In this document: positions 53,315-61,185 of the stretch, one piece after another
How positions within the stretch are numbered: the stretch's first letter is position 1
Layout of the letters: every line of letters starts with the position of its first letter
NCBI GenBank assembly: GCA_942492065.1
Contig: CALODV010000014.1
Coordinates: forward strand, 310,001-374,000
DNA: 64,000 nt
Source of the DNA: G963665815 sp942492065
Lineage (GTDB): Bacteria; Cloacimonadota; Cloacimonadia; Cloacimonadales; JAIOQZ01
Reading direction: 5' to 3'
Program-made: the position numbers and the translations under genes
The notes under the pieces: generated by a model
Database searches by the model: none
What the model was told of the DNA's origin: nothing
The model's input: only the letters and a program-made list of their open reading frames with translations

Positions 53315-54160
53315 TCAGCCCAGCTCAAAAGATGTTATACCGTAAATCTTTTTCAGTGGGATTTCCGGAATGAACTTATTGTACATCCTCGCAGTTTCGA
53401 ACACCGGATTCATTTTGTATCTTTTAACCAATTCATGAGCTGAGTAATTAGGCTCAGGGATGTCCAGATACACTGATTTACCTTTTTCCACAACAGACAG
53501 TAGAGATTGCATGAGGTGGTCTGCTTCATGGAAAGATGCTGAAAACAACGGTCCTATTTTGTATCCGTCCTGGCATTTTCTGATTGTTGCATACCCCGAG
53601 ACTTCGTCATAATTCATTTTAAGGAATGTCCTTGATTCAGGATCTGCAATCCAGTTTTTCAGGAACTGCTGTCTTTCCACTCCGAATATTTCAGCATCGA
53701 AGTGATACAGTTTATCAGTGAAAGAATTAGAAATGGCAGTAATTTGCGGGTGTTTGATATATGTATCGTTCAGTACAAGTTTGTATCTGATGTTTCTATG
53801 AGCCAGCTTGAATCCCTGCTTTTCATAATTATTCTGCTGTTCGAGTACTCCGTCAAGCCCTATATTGCAGTCAGAAAGATATTCCATAGCATGTTTCCAT
53901 ATCTGCATACCGTAGCCTTTGTGCCTGAATTCTTCCTTTGTAATATAAAATCCGATAAATCCATATTTATTGTGGTAATTAACTGCTGAAATGCAGGAGA
54001 TAGGCTCATTATCCAAATAACCAATGAAAAAGCCCTCCGGATCGGCATTATAGAATGATTTCCAGTCGTGCAGACCGGGGTTCCATCCTTCATTACCTGC
54101 TGAATCAATCAGGAATTTCATATCTTTAAGATTTATGCTTTTTACTATGTAGTTTGTCAT
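53315..54160 (-). CDS. GNAT acetyltransferase with C-terminal extension
   Basis: 281 residues. The N-terminal GNAT domain (about 1-140) has the acetyl-CoA motif EEFRHKGYGMQIWKHAMEYL and the preceding strand KYGFIGFYIT. NEGWNPGLHDWKSFYNADP at about 22-40 is typical of a two-domain GNAT family whose C-terminal half (about 145-280) resembles the Acetyltransf_18 type. The substrate is unknown. Shine-Dalgarno GAGGATAA. Its stop lies directly beside the SRAP gene stop, with no terminator between, so transcripts probably run over each other. Confidence 0.85.
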   Translation of the reverse strand: MTNYIVKSINLKDMKFLIDSAGNEGWNPGLHDWKSFYNADPEGFFIGYLDNEPISCISAVNYHNKYGFIGFYITKEEFRHKGYGMQIWKHAMEYLSDCNIGLDGVLEQQNNYEKQGFKLAHRNIRYKLVLNDTYIKHPQITAISNSFTDKLYHFDAEIFGVERQQFLKNWIADPESRTFLKMNYDEVSGYATIRKCQDGYKIGPLFSASFHEADHLMQSLLSVVEKGKSVYLDIPEPNYSAHELVKRYKMNPVFETARMYNKFIPEIPLKKIYGITSFELG

Positions 54161-54825
54161 AATTATCCTCTATCTATAATATATGTATTAAAAGTGGATA
54201 TAAAAACTTAATTTTTTATTTAAACTGTTCGATATAACTTCAGGTGTCAGGATTATGAAGCTTAATACGAAAATGAGTATATGCATTCAAATTAGGTATC
54301 ACCGCGGGAACTTAATACAATGTATACATAATTTATAGCAAATAAGAGCTTTGTAATATATTTTTGGAGAAAAATATACTTCATGTAATAGCTTTGAATT
54401 AGACCTGATTGTTTTGCATTGATGATGGCAATTTCTCTTTTGCTTCTTTTCTTTGGCTTCAAAGAAAATGAAGATAATGTGATTGTTTTTTTAATAAAAT
54501 ATGTTTTTTTTGATCAACACACCCAATTTGGTGCAGAATAGGACATTATGCAGGAATTTCTTAATTGTTTAAGTAAGAGGGCATTTTTCTAAGGAATGTC
54601 TGTTGTAACATTTCTTTCACAATCTTGAAGTCGGGTTCATAAGAAAAAATTGGGGGATACCTATATCTGCATTCAAATTTCTTGACAATAACAATGATAT
54701 GCCGACTAATAAGGTTTAGTGCTTCCTGTTTTTCATGAAGAATCTTTTTCATGATAAGATGATTGCAGGAATTAGTGATTTGCATATAAATACAAGGGAT
54801 TTAAATATCCTTTCAAGGTTTGAGA
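54161..54825. other. AT-rich intergenic region, no supported gene
   Basis: Several short ORFs exist, the longest 74 codons at 54561-54785 on the minus strand, without ribosome-binding site or recognisable sequence. A hairpin TTTCTTTG/CAAAGAAA lies near 54450-54472. The stretch looks like decayed or non-coding DNA. The AAGG before the ATG at 54826 is the ribosome-binding site of the next gene. Confidence 0.4.
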
Positions 54826-55887
54826 ATGACTGAAAAAAATCAAGGTACAATACTTATTGCTGATGATGTTCCGGTTAATCTAAAAATTATCAGCAGAATT
54901 TTTGAAAAATCAGCTAATTACAATATTGTAACAGCTGTAAATGGTGTAGAAGCAATAGAGAAAATCAAAGTGCATGCTCCCGATCTTGTTCTGCTGGACG
55001 TGATAATGCCGGAAGCAGACGGATACCAGGTTGCTGAATTTATCCGTGATTCCGATATTTATAATGACATACCTGTGATATTCATGACCGGTATAGACGA
55101 TGCTGAGTTCAGGGAAAAGTTCCCGGAAACAGGTGCAAAAGATTATATCTCCAAGCCTATAGATAAGGACTTGCTGATATTCCGCGTTAAAGTGAATATA
55201 GAACTGAAAAAAGCTAAAGACGAACTGCTGAGAAGTCAGAAGTTGATACAGGATAAAGAGTTTCTATTATTGAATCTTATTGACGAACAGACCAGCGAAT
55301 TGATGGAAGTAGTCTGGGCTATTGTTTCTTCTCTGGAAAATTCAAACCATATATATCATGGTGAAACTAAGAACCACCTCATAAGAATAAGAGAGTATTG
55401 TAATATACTGGCAGAAAAATATGGTTGTAATGCTGAGTTTATCAGGAAAGTAAGACTGTTCTCATCTTTACATGATATTGGAAAAATATGTATTCCTGAG
55501 AATATTCTCAAGAAGCCGGATTCTTTGACAAATCAGGAATTCGATGCTGTAAAGAGCCATGTTTATTGTGGATACAAAATGCTTCAGGACAGCAGTGTGG
55601 ATGAGATTGCCAAAAACATCATCAAATACCACCATGAGAAATGGGACGGTACCGGCTATCTGGAAGGACTAGCAGGATATAATATTCCGCTTGAAGCAAG
55701 AATAGTTGCCGTTGCAGATGTCTATGATGCTCTTTCTTTCCAGACAGTATACAAAGAGTCTCTGTCAGAAGATAAAACCAAATCTCTGATGTTCGAAGCC
55801 AGTGGATTACATTTCGAACCTCGACTTGTTGAGCTGTTATATGATAACATTAACGAGTTCATTGAGATAAAAGAAGAGTACTCCTGA
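54826..55887 (+). CDS. Response regulator with HD-GYP phosphodiesterase domain
   Basis: 353 residues from the ATG at 54826 (AAGG 8 bases upstream); a TTG two codons earlier is less likely. The receiver (about 6-122) has Asp58 (LVLLDVIMPEADGY) and the Lys in YISKP. The output domain has LHDIGKICIPENIL and HHEKWDGTGYLEG, with the metal His/Asp pairs intact; the GYP triplet reads GYL. HD-GYP proteins hydrolyse c-di-GMP, or related cyclic dinucleotides. The C-terminal part after ADVYDALSF is shorter than usual. The ttcA gene follows after 7 bases, so the two are co-transcribed. Confidence 0.92.
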   Translation: MTEKNQGTILIADDVPVNLKIISRIFEKSANYNIVTAVNGVEAIEKIKVHAPDLVLLDVIMPEADGYQVAEFIRDSDIYNDIPVIFMTGIDDAEFREKFPETGAKDYISKPIDKDLLIFRVKVNIELKKAKDELLRSQKLIQDKEFLLLNLIDEQTSELMEVVWAIVSSLENSNHIYHGETKNHLIRIREYCNILAEKYGCNAEFIRKVRLFSSLHDIGKICIPENILKKPDSLTNQEFDAVKSHVYCGYKMLQDSSVDEIAKNIIKYHHEKWDGTGYLEGLAGYNIPLEARIVAVADVYDALSFQTVYKESLSEDKTKSLMFEASGLHFEPRLVELLYDNINEFIEIKEEYS

Positions 55888-55894
55888 TTCCCGT

Positions 55895-56644
55895 ATGAAC
55901 TACAAGGTTAAAATCAAAAGGAAAATCGGTACAGCGATTCAGGATTTCACAATGATTTCCGAGGGAGACAGGATTCTTGTCTGTCTTTCTGGCGGTAAAG
56001 ATTCCTGGGTAATGCTGGATATGCTGATTAAGTTGCAGAAAAAAGCTCCGGTAAATTTTAAGCTTGAAGCGCTGAAAGTGGACTATCCGCACAGCCCGGA
56101 AGATAATCTTATCATCAGAAATGCTGCAGAGAAAAAGTACAATATCAAAACAACAATTCTGGAAACGAATACAGAGAACGTCATTGATTCAGTTAAAGAT
56201 AAATCAAAATCTCATTGCGCTTTGTGTTCCAGACTTAGACGTGGTGTAATATATTCTTACGCTCATGAGCATAACTTCAACAAGATTGCCCTTGGGCATC
56301 ACATGAACGATACCAATGAGACGCTTCTCATGAATCTCTTTTTCAGTGGGATTATGAAAGGAATGGCTCCGATTCTGAAGTCTGATGATGGCAGAAACAC
56401 GGTGATCAGACCGATGATATATGTTCACGAATCATGGATATCTGCTTATGTGGAGCAGCTTGATCTGCCTTTGTTCAGGGATGAATGCCGTTTTTACGAT
56501 CAGAAAGAGCGCAGCAGGGCTAAGAATCTTTTGAACACCCTTGAGGAGGAAATACCCGATATCCAGAATAACATGCTGGCAGGGCAGAGCAATATTGCTT
56601 TATCGCACTTGCTGGACAGGGATAAGTATCAGTTCCCGGTGTAA
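55895..56644 (+). CDS. ttcA: TtcA-type tRNA 2-thiolation protein
   Basis: 249 residues. TtcA makes 2-thiocytidine at tRNA position 32 using ATP and an iron-sulfur cluster. The PP-loop SGGKDS (32-37), Cys108 and Cys111 (HCALCSRLRRG), LGHHMNDTNETLLMNLFFSG, and the later Cys in RDECRFYDQKERSRAK fit TtcA. Some members act at other positions. No TtuA-like zinc fingers are present. The stop is 7 bases from the convergent PHP gene, and no terminator is visible. Confidence 0.92.
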   Translation: MNYKVKIKRKIGTAIQDFTMISEGDRILVCLSGGKDSWVMLDMLIKLQKKAPVNFKLEALKVDYPHSPEDNLIIRNAAEKKYNIKTTILETNTENVIDSVKDKSKSHCALCSRLRRGVIYSYAHEHNFNKIALGHHMNDTNETLLMNLFFSGIMKGMAPILKSDDGRNTVIRPMIYVHESWISAYVEQLDLPLFRDECRFYDQKERSRAKNLLNTLEEEIPDIQNNMLAGQSNIALSHLLDRDKYQFPV

Positions 56645-56651
56645 AAAAAAA

Positions 56652-58199
56652 CTATTCAGAAACAATCCAGACAGGATTGGTCACTACTCTACTATTATTT
56701 TCAGTAAAAGCTTCCATTCTGATATATCCGTTTTTGGGCAGGAAGTCGCAGATATCATCTTTAAGAACATCCAGACAGAATTCTTTGCCTGAGTCTGTAT
56801 CACCAATGCATAAAAGTATTTTTTTGAAATCACCGAATTGAGAAGTCGTTGCTGTTGTATATCTGAATTTAAGCTCTGATGAATATTCAATTCTAGAACC
56901 AATTTGATGGACTTCTGAGTCTGATTCCAGGGTGAAGTCCAGAAATGGTCCGTTAGAGAGTATCACGCATCCTTTTCTGATGCCTTCGACAGGTTTGTTG
57001 GAGGTGTGTTTAAAAGCTGTAAACCATTTTCCGAAAAGCTGTTCTTTCTTAGACTCAAGATGTATGAACGGCAGTTTTACCTGTCTCTGTAATCCAAAAT
57101 TACCATGAGCATCATTGCCGGCTGTTATATAGTATTGGTCACCATTCAGCAGGAGTTCCACCCATTTTTTTATACTTCTGTTTATGTGAGAGCTGTTGGA
57201 ACCGTTGATGATCTGTAGAATGTTAACATTCCCTGCTGAGAAATCCGGCTTTTGCCATTCGCTTCTTCTGAAGCTGAACGGAAGGGTCTGCAGGAATGAC
57301 ACGGGTTCGAAAGGATGAGCAGCTATAAGAAGCTCCGGGTTGTATTGCTCGATATCTTTAATATTTACGGTAGGAGCAGTTTTTCCCCAGGTTTCTGCAC
57401 TGTCGCCATAACCGGGGATGAATCGCTGTGGTTTTACTGCTATCAGATGCAGGTTTTTACTTTCCGTACTGCCAATAGAAGTTTCTTCAGCCTGAACTAT
57501 GTTGACCTCATCGTCTGACAAATCTGTAATTTCTTTCTTAAGCTTTTTCCATTTGGTCAACTCAGGATCGTTTTGCAGGTAATTGTCTTCGTGATCATCC
57601 AGATCGTAAGAGTGATCGGTGACAAAGAACCAGTCTAAACCAAGGGCTTTTGCTGCGGATTTAGCAGATTTTACATCTGCACCGAATTCAACCTGGTCGT
57701 TTGTGTAGTTACTGTGATAATGACTATCGCCTTTGTACCAGTTATCGGGGAAACAGTCTTCTTCACTGGAGATGAAAGTTCTGAACGGATTGTACGGCAT
57801 TCCTCTGTAGTTATCGTTGATACAGGTATGAATTGTATTGTCTGCTAGCTTATACTCAGCTTTGATTGTAATGTAGACTTGTTTATCATGCAGATCAACG
57901 GGTATTTCCATTGAGAACTCTTGTGCCTGATATGGCTGGTCAGCAACTATATCTGAGTTCGATATAGTCAGTTTTCTACAAAATGCTTCGGATTGCAGAT
58001 AGGCTTTTACAGATGTAATCGTGCAGGGAAATCTGTCGGCATCTTTAATGATACAGAATACCGGAAGTGTTTTCTGTTTCTTCAATTTGAGGGTGTGAGG
58101 GATATCGAATACTATTTCCGGGTGTGTTCTATAGTAAGCCGATTTCAGAAAAGGCGGCTTATAGTGAGTTTCTGCGTAGCCAATAAAAGGAAAGAACAT
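56652..58199 (-). CDS. PHP-domain metallohydrolase, probably CehA/McbA type
   Basis: 515 residues. The N-terminal 150 residues are beta-rich (about 25-130). The PHP core starts at about 155: GDSHYHSNYTND (HxH), FFVTDHSYDL, AAHPFEP and GNDAHG give the metal-binding set. The C-terminus (about 400-515) is again beta-rich. Related proteins hydrolyse phosphoesters or carbamates; the substrate is unknown. No clear signal peptide (MFFPFIGYAETHY). The ATG at 58199 has no Shine-Dalgarno and lies 12 bases beyond the terminator of the upstream gene. An in-frame TGA is just upstream, so the start is either this ATG or further inside. Confidence 0.8.
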   Translation of the reverse strand: MFFPFIGYAETHYKPPFLKSAYYRTHPEIVFDIPHTLKLKKQKTLPVFCIIKDADRFPCTITSVKAYLQSEAFCRKLTISNSDIVADQPYQAQEFSMEIPVDLHDKQVYITIKAEYKLADNTIHTCINDNYRGMPYNPFRTFISSEEDCFPDNWYKGDSHYHSNYTNDQVEFGADVKSAKSAAKALGLDWFFVTDHSYDLDDHEDNYLQNDPELTKWKKLKKEITDLSDDEVNIVQAEETSIGSTESKNLHLIAVKPQRFIPGYGDSAETWGKTAPTVNIKDIEQYNPELLIAAHPFEPVSFLQTLPFSFRRSEWQKPDFSAGNVNILQIINGSNSSHINRSIKKWVELLLNGDQYYITAGNDAHGNFGLQRQVKLPFIHLESKKEQLFGKWFTAFKHTSNKPVEGIRKGCVILSNGPFLDFTLESDSEVHQIGSRIEYSSELKFRYTTATTSQFGDFKKILLCIGDTDSGKEFCLDVLKDDICDFLPKNGYIRMEAFTENNSRVVTNPVWIVSE

Positions 58200-58210
58200 G
58201 TGTGTTGATC

Positions 58211-58235
58211 AAAAAAAAAGCCTTCTTGCGAAGGC
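58211..58235 (-). terminator. Intrinsic terminator after the pilin-like gene
   Basis: On the minus strand GCCTTC/GAAGGC (58235-58230 with 58225-58220), a 4-base loop and nine T (58219-58211). The PHP gene starts 12 bases further, so transcription into it must rely on read-through or another promoter. Confidence 0.85.
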
Positions 58236-58243
58236 ATAAAATT

Positions 58244-58663
58244 TTATGGTAACCAGTCAGTGTTGATTCTGTCTTTAACTTTTTCTTTACCGCCAGTCAT
58301 CCAGGGACCGTTAGGAAGATTATAAATAATCTGTGCTCCTTTAACACCAAATTCTTCTGTGCTGGTAGCAACAACTGTGGAATCTGTGACAGAGTAAGTA
58401 AAATATTTCTCTTCAAGTTTAAGGTTAAGGAAGCTGAGTTCAGCAGCATAGTCGCCATCACCAAGTTCAGGATCGTTTTTGTAGGCAATATCAGCAAATT
58501 TAATAATCTGGATATTTTTGATTGCTTCCTGAGCTTTCTGGAAGTCGATTCCATCTTGTCTGAGAGGAATAACAAAAACAAAGATAATTCCAATAACCAT
58601 AATAATCATTAATAAGTCTATCAGAGAAAATGACTTTTTCTTAACTAATCCACTGTGTTTCAT
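58244..58663 (-). CDS. Pilin- or pseudopilin-like protein with unusual prepilin motif
   Basis: 139 residues. A basic leader (MKHSGLVKKK) is followed by SFSLIDLLMIIMVIGIIFVFVIP, the shape of a type IV prepilin N-terminal helix. However, the residue before Phe is Ser rather than Gly, and position +5 is Asp, not Glu. The rest (about 40-139) is a small globular domain ending NGPWMTGG, as in secretion pseudopilins. Cleavage by a prepilin peptidase is therefore uncertain. A strong Shine-Dalgarno (GTGGAGGAC) and a terminator define a single-gene unit. No pilus assembly genes are in the window. Confidence 0.75.
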   Translation of the reverse strand: MKHSGLVKKKSFSLIDLLMIIMVIGIIFVFVIPLRQDGIDFQKAQEAIKNIQIIKFADIAYKNDPELGDGDYAAELSFLNLKLEEKYFTYSVTDSTVVATSTEEFGVKGAQIIYNLPNGPWMTGGKEKVKDRINTDWLP

Positions 58664-59179
58664 GTGTCCTCCACATTCACATATTTTTTTTACAAAAACA
58701 GCATATTGATGTAATTTGTCAAAGGATTTTTGATAATTTCAGTATAAGCACTGATGCGGGTCAAAAAAATCAGGGGCTCAGGGCAAACATCTATATTGCT
58801 TTTCATCAATTAATCAGATTGAAAAGCCCGTGTCCGAACACTAATTTTAGTGTTTGTAGTGCTTAGTACACAAATGGATTCAGATGCATTTTATCAATAC
58901 CTGAAGCAGTTACATTAAATGGAGAGCTAAAGCTTCAGCATTCCGGAAATACTTTTTGAGAACAGATGTCAGTGCTTCAAGAAAAACTGAGAAACCTTAA
59001 ATGTTCACAGAATAATTTGACATTATCGAATTTTTTTATAAATTTCTTTACATAATACCGATAAATAATTTTTTATTAAGATCAATAGGAATTCCATGGT
59101 TAATCTGTTGTAAAACATGACTTAATCATTCGAACAGAATAAGTTAAAAAGATTATAAAAAACATAGAAGGAGAGTGAA
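58664..59179. other. Intergenic region with possible NifU promoter
   Basis: TTGACA at 59017-59022 is followed by an A/T-rich stretch in which a -10 could be placed (59037-59045). A small hairpin AACACTAA/TTAGTGTT is near 58838-58856. Just before 59180 is AGAAGGAGAG, the NifU-type gene's Shine-Dalgarno. No gene was seen in the rest. Confidence 0.4.
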
Positions 59180-59407
59180 ATGACTCGTGAACGTATTGAA
59201 GAAGTACTTGATAAGGTAAGACCTGCAATTCAGGCTGACGGTGGAGATGTTGAACTTGTAAAAATCAGAGAAGACAATGTAGTAGAAGTAAGACTTACAG
59301 GTGCTTGCGGAAGCTGCCCAATGGCTACATTAACTCTTAAAGCCGGTGTTGAGAGAGTTCTTAAAGAAGAAATCCCTGAAATCGTAGAAGTTGTAGCTGC
59401 AAAATAA
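59180..59407 (+). CDS. NifU-type iron-sulfur scaffold (C-terminal domain only)
   Basis: 75 residues forming just the NifU C-terminal domain. RPAIQADGGDVELV, then GACGSCPMATLTLK with Cys43 and Cys46, which bind an iron-sulfur cluster between two chains. Such Nfu proteins carry clusters to target proteins. It is monocistronic, with AGAAGGAG upstream and a terminator downstream. Likely clients in the window include the uracil-DNA glycosylase and TtcA, but that is only a guess from cofactor need. Confidence 0.95.
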   Translation: MTRERIEEVLDKVRPAIQADGGDVELVKIREDNVVEVRLTGACGSCPMATLTLKAGVERVLKEEIPEIVEVVAAK

Positions 59408-59412
59408 CTATC

Positions 59413-59446
59413 ACCTTCAGAATGGTCTTCAGACCTTCGGAATGGT
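59413..59446. repeat. Short direct repeat after the NifU-type gene
   Basis: ACCTTCAGAATGGT (59413-59426) and ACCTTCGGAATGGT (59433-59446) differ by one base. The 12-base palindrome GGTCTTCAGACC (59424-59435) joins them. It could be a regulator site or part of the 3' UTR. Confidence 0.6.
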
Positions 59447-59474
59447 GTGATTACAACACATAATAATTTTACTG

Positions 59475-59504
59475 ACCTGCTGACTTAGTTCGGCAGGTTT
59501 TTTT
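59475..59504 (+). terminator. Intrinsic terminator after the NifU-type gene
   Basis: ACCTGC (59475-59480) pairs with GCAGGT (59493-59498), and seven T follow. Confidence 0.85.
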
Positions 59505-59512
59505 GTTGGGGG

Positions 59513-59592
59513 TAACCCTCAGTTTCCCCAGATAAGATCGTGAGAATCAGCTCCCTTAAGGAGGGAGCACAAAGTTGATAGAATCTGTCGGG
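59513..59592. repeat. Direct repeat copy 1 flanking the DUF559 gene
   Basis: It begins TAACCCTCAG and contains GCTCCC/GGGAGC around a 7-base loop (about 59549-59567). It matches 60288-60400 over about 80 bases at roughly 80-85 percent by eye, including GATAAGATCG and GGGAGCACAAAGT. Confidence 0.75.
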
Positions 59593-59633
59593 CTTCGAGT
59601 TAGCAAAATAATGGGTTCAATAGAACTTATATA

Positions 59634-60032
59634 TTATCTAACAAATAACTTCGAAATCTCAGAGCATACATTGTTGAGATTGTTTATGATTTCCTGATTA
59701 CTGAATCTAAGAATTTTGAGATCGTAAGATTTCAAAATCTGATCTCTCTCATAATCATAGTTTTTACCAAACTCACTGTTATGGCTTTCACCATCAATTT
59801 CAATAATAAGTTTAAGCTCAGGACAGTAGAAATCACAGATATAATTGTCTATTGGATGTTGTCTTCTCCATTTATAACCGCATTTATTCAAGAAACAGAA
59901 CCAAAGTCGCTTCTCATGTTGTGTTAAATTGCTGCGCAGATATTTTGCTCTATCTTTTAACTTGGGATTATAAGGCAGGCTTCTTCCTGTTGAGATTAGA
60001 CCTTTTCTCTTGAGTTCCTCTTTATCATACAT
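59634..60032 (-). CDS. DUF559 endonuclease-like protein
   Basis: 132 residues from the ATG at 60032, which follows GGAG; an ATG four codons earlier is possible. DUF559 proteins belong to the PD-(D/E)xK-like nucleases related to very-short-patch repair (Vsr). LTQHEKRLW, GYKWRRQHPI, ICDFYCPELKLIIEIDG and DQILKSYDLKILRFSN are the family pattern; the Asp of CDFYC, the Glu of IEIDG and the nearby Lys likely bind metal. Activity is unproven for the family. The gene is flanked by two copies of one hairpin repeat and two of another, and nothing functional surrounds it, so it may travel with or act on these repeats. Confidence 0.85.
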   Translation of the reverse strand: MYDKEELKRKGLISTGRSLPYNPKLKDRAKYLRSNLTQHEKRLWFCFLNKCGYKWRRQHPIDNYICDFYCPELKLIIEIDGESHNSEFGKNYDYERDQILKSYDLKILRFSNQEIINNLNNVCSEISKLFVR

Positions 60033-60183
60033 TTTTATCTCCATACTTTAAGATTTTTAAAACTTCAGGAATCTTGTCTATTATTTTCTTTTCTATGTAA
60101 TGAAAACTCTATCCTGCTTCTTATATGTGCAGTACCTCACTAAAAGGAAGGATGATTGTATAAGCTTAGCGGTTTTGCATTTG

Positions 60184-60212
60184 TTTGTTTTCCCTAGTAG
60201 GGAAATGTCGAG
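60184..60212. repeat. Second repeat family, copy 1
   Basis: TTTGTTTTCCCTA...GGGAAATGTCGAG: TTTCCCT pairs with GGGAAA around a short loop. The same arms recur at 60480-60542. Confidence 0.65.
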
Positions 60213-60287
60213 TATGCGAGACAAAGGGTTAAGAAACACAGCTCTTGTTCGAAGTCCCTGCAAGCGAGGAACTCCGATCTATGGAAT

Positions 60288-60400
60288 TAACCCTGAGCTT
60301 CCCTCGATAAGATCGAGAGAACCAGCTCCCCGTAGATGTTTCCGAAGGAATACATCCAGAAACAGAAAGAGGGAGCACAAAGTCGTTAGATTCTTTCGAG
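60288..60400. repeat. Direct repeat copy 2 flanking the DUF559 gene, with extra hairpin in its loop
   Basis: It has the same arms as 59513-59592 (TAACCCTGAG, GATAAGATCG, GCTCCC...GGGAGCACAAAGTC). The loop between GCTCCC and GGGAGC is about 35 bases longer and holds a second stem, GATGT..TTCC with GGAA..ACATC. Confidence 0.75.
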
Positions 60401-60479
60401 TATCGATTATAATCTAATATCTAAAAAAAAATGCAATGTTAATGTTGCTTATGCAAATTCTCAACAGTTCTGCATTAAA

Positions 60480-60542
60480 TTGTTTTCCCTAATTTATTTC
60501 AGGTGTTTTCACAAAATGAAAACACATCGGGGAAATGTCGAG
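60480..60542. repeat. Second repeat family, copy 2, with extra hairpin in its loop
   Basis: It starts TTGTTTTCCCTA and ends GGGAAATGTCGAG as at 60184-60212. The central part is longer and contains a perfect 8-bp stem, GTGTTTTC/GAAAACAC. Confidence 0.7.
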
Positions 60543-60681
60543 TTTACAGGGGAAAATGATTGTCAAAATAAGATAACGTGACCAACTGTAGTTAAAAAAG
60601 TGAAGTAGTCATCAAACCTTGATACCAACAAAATATCGAAATATATTGACATGAAAAGATTTTCAGGTAAATAAACAATTG

Positions 60682-61146
60682 ATGCAAAGTATATTTATTA
60701 ATTGGTTGAGAAACAGCTCTAAGCTTTTGGCATTCAGTATTATAATGTGTGTAATACTCAGTGCCTGCACGCCTAACGTCATTTATGTGACTAAGGATGT
60801 GAAAAAAGCCTCAACCACTAAGAAAACAAAAAAGAAGAGTGTAACTCCCCTAAAAGGTAAGGAGTTCTACGCCGTGTGTTCGTACTACGGACGGAAGTTC
60901 CATGGACGTAAAACTGCCAACGGTGAGACATTCGATATGCATGCTATGACATGTGCACATAAGAGATTTGCATTCGGAACCAAACTGAAAGTAACAAACG
61001 AGTCAAATGGGAAATCCGTTATCGTACGGGTTAACGACAGAGGCCCTTTCATTAAAGGAAGGGATATCGATCTGTCTTACGGGGCGGCCGACAAGATCGG
61101 ACTGATTCCTCACGGTGTTTTAAAGTGCAAGGTAGAAGTGCTGTAA
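60682..61146 (+). CDS. rlpA: RlpA-like lipoprotein
   Basis: 154 residues from the ATG at 60682. The signal sequence ends in a lipobox LSAC (Cys29), so it is a lipoprotein. A lysine-rich linker (about 38-55) leads to a double-psi beta-barrel domain (about 62-154) with ASYYG-like SYYGRKFHGRKTANGE, AHKRFAFGTKLKVTN, VIVRVNDRGPF and DLSYGAA. The catalytic-type Glu (NGETFD), His and Asp (NDRG) are present. RlpA in Pseudomonas cuts stem-less glycan at the septum; some homologues are inactive. No SPOR domain is present. A possible promoter, TTGACA at 60646-60651, lies just upstream. The Shine-Dalgarno is poor. Confidence 0.9.
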   Translation: MQSIFINWLRNSSKLLAFSIIMCVILSACTPNVIYVTKDVKKASTTKKTKKKSVTPLKGKEFYAVCSYYGRKFHGRKTANGETFDMHAMTCAHKRFAFGTKLKVTNESNGKSVIVRVNDRGPFIKGRDIDLSYGAADKIGLIPHGVLKCKVEVL

Positions 61147-61164
61147 CATCACAATCCGGAGTAC

Positions 61165-61185
61165 ATGAGTCAACGCAATGAATAA
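61165..61185 (+). CDS. Possible six-codon leader peptide before the ABCG gene
   Basis: ATG at 61165 has the only good Shine-Dalgarno here (CCGGAG). It reads MSQRNE and stops at TAA (61183-61185), overlapping the ABC gene ATG at 61178. This could couple translation of the large gene to the short one. Evidence is limited to these positions. Confidence 0.3.
   Translation: MSQRNE

Noticed and set aside
54561..54785. 74-codon minus-strand ORF in the 54 kb gap
   Set aside because: It lacks a ribosome-binding site at its first or second ATG, and the protein resembles no family.
60100..60417. 105-codon plus-strand ORF
   Set aside because: It runs straight through the hairpin repeats, with a low-complexity Arg/Pro-rich product and no ribosome-binding site, so it is a by-product of the repeats.
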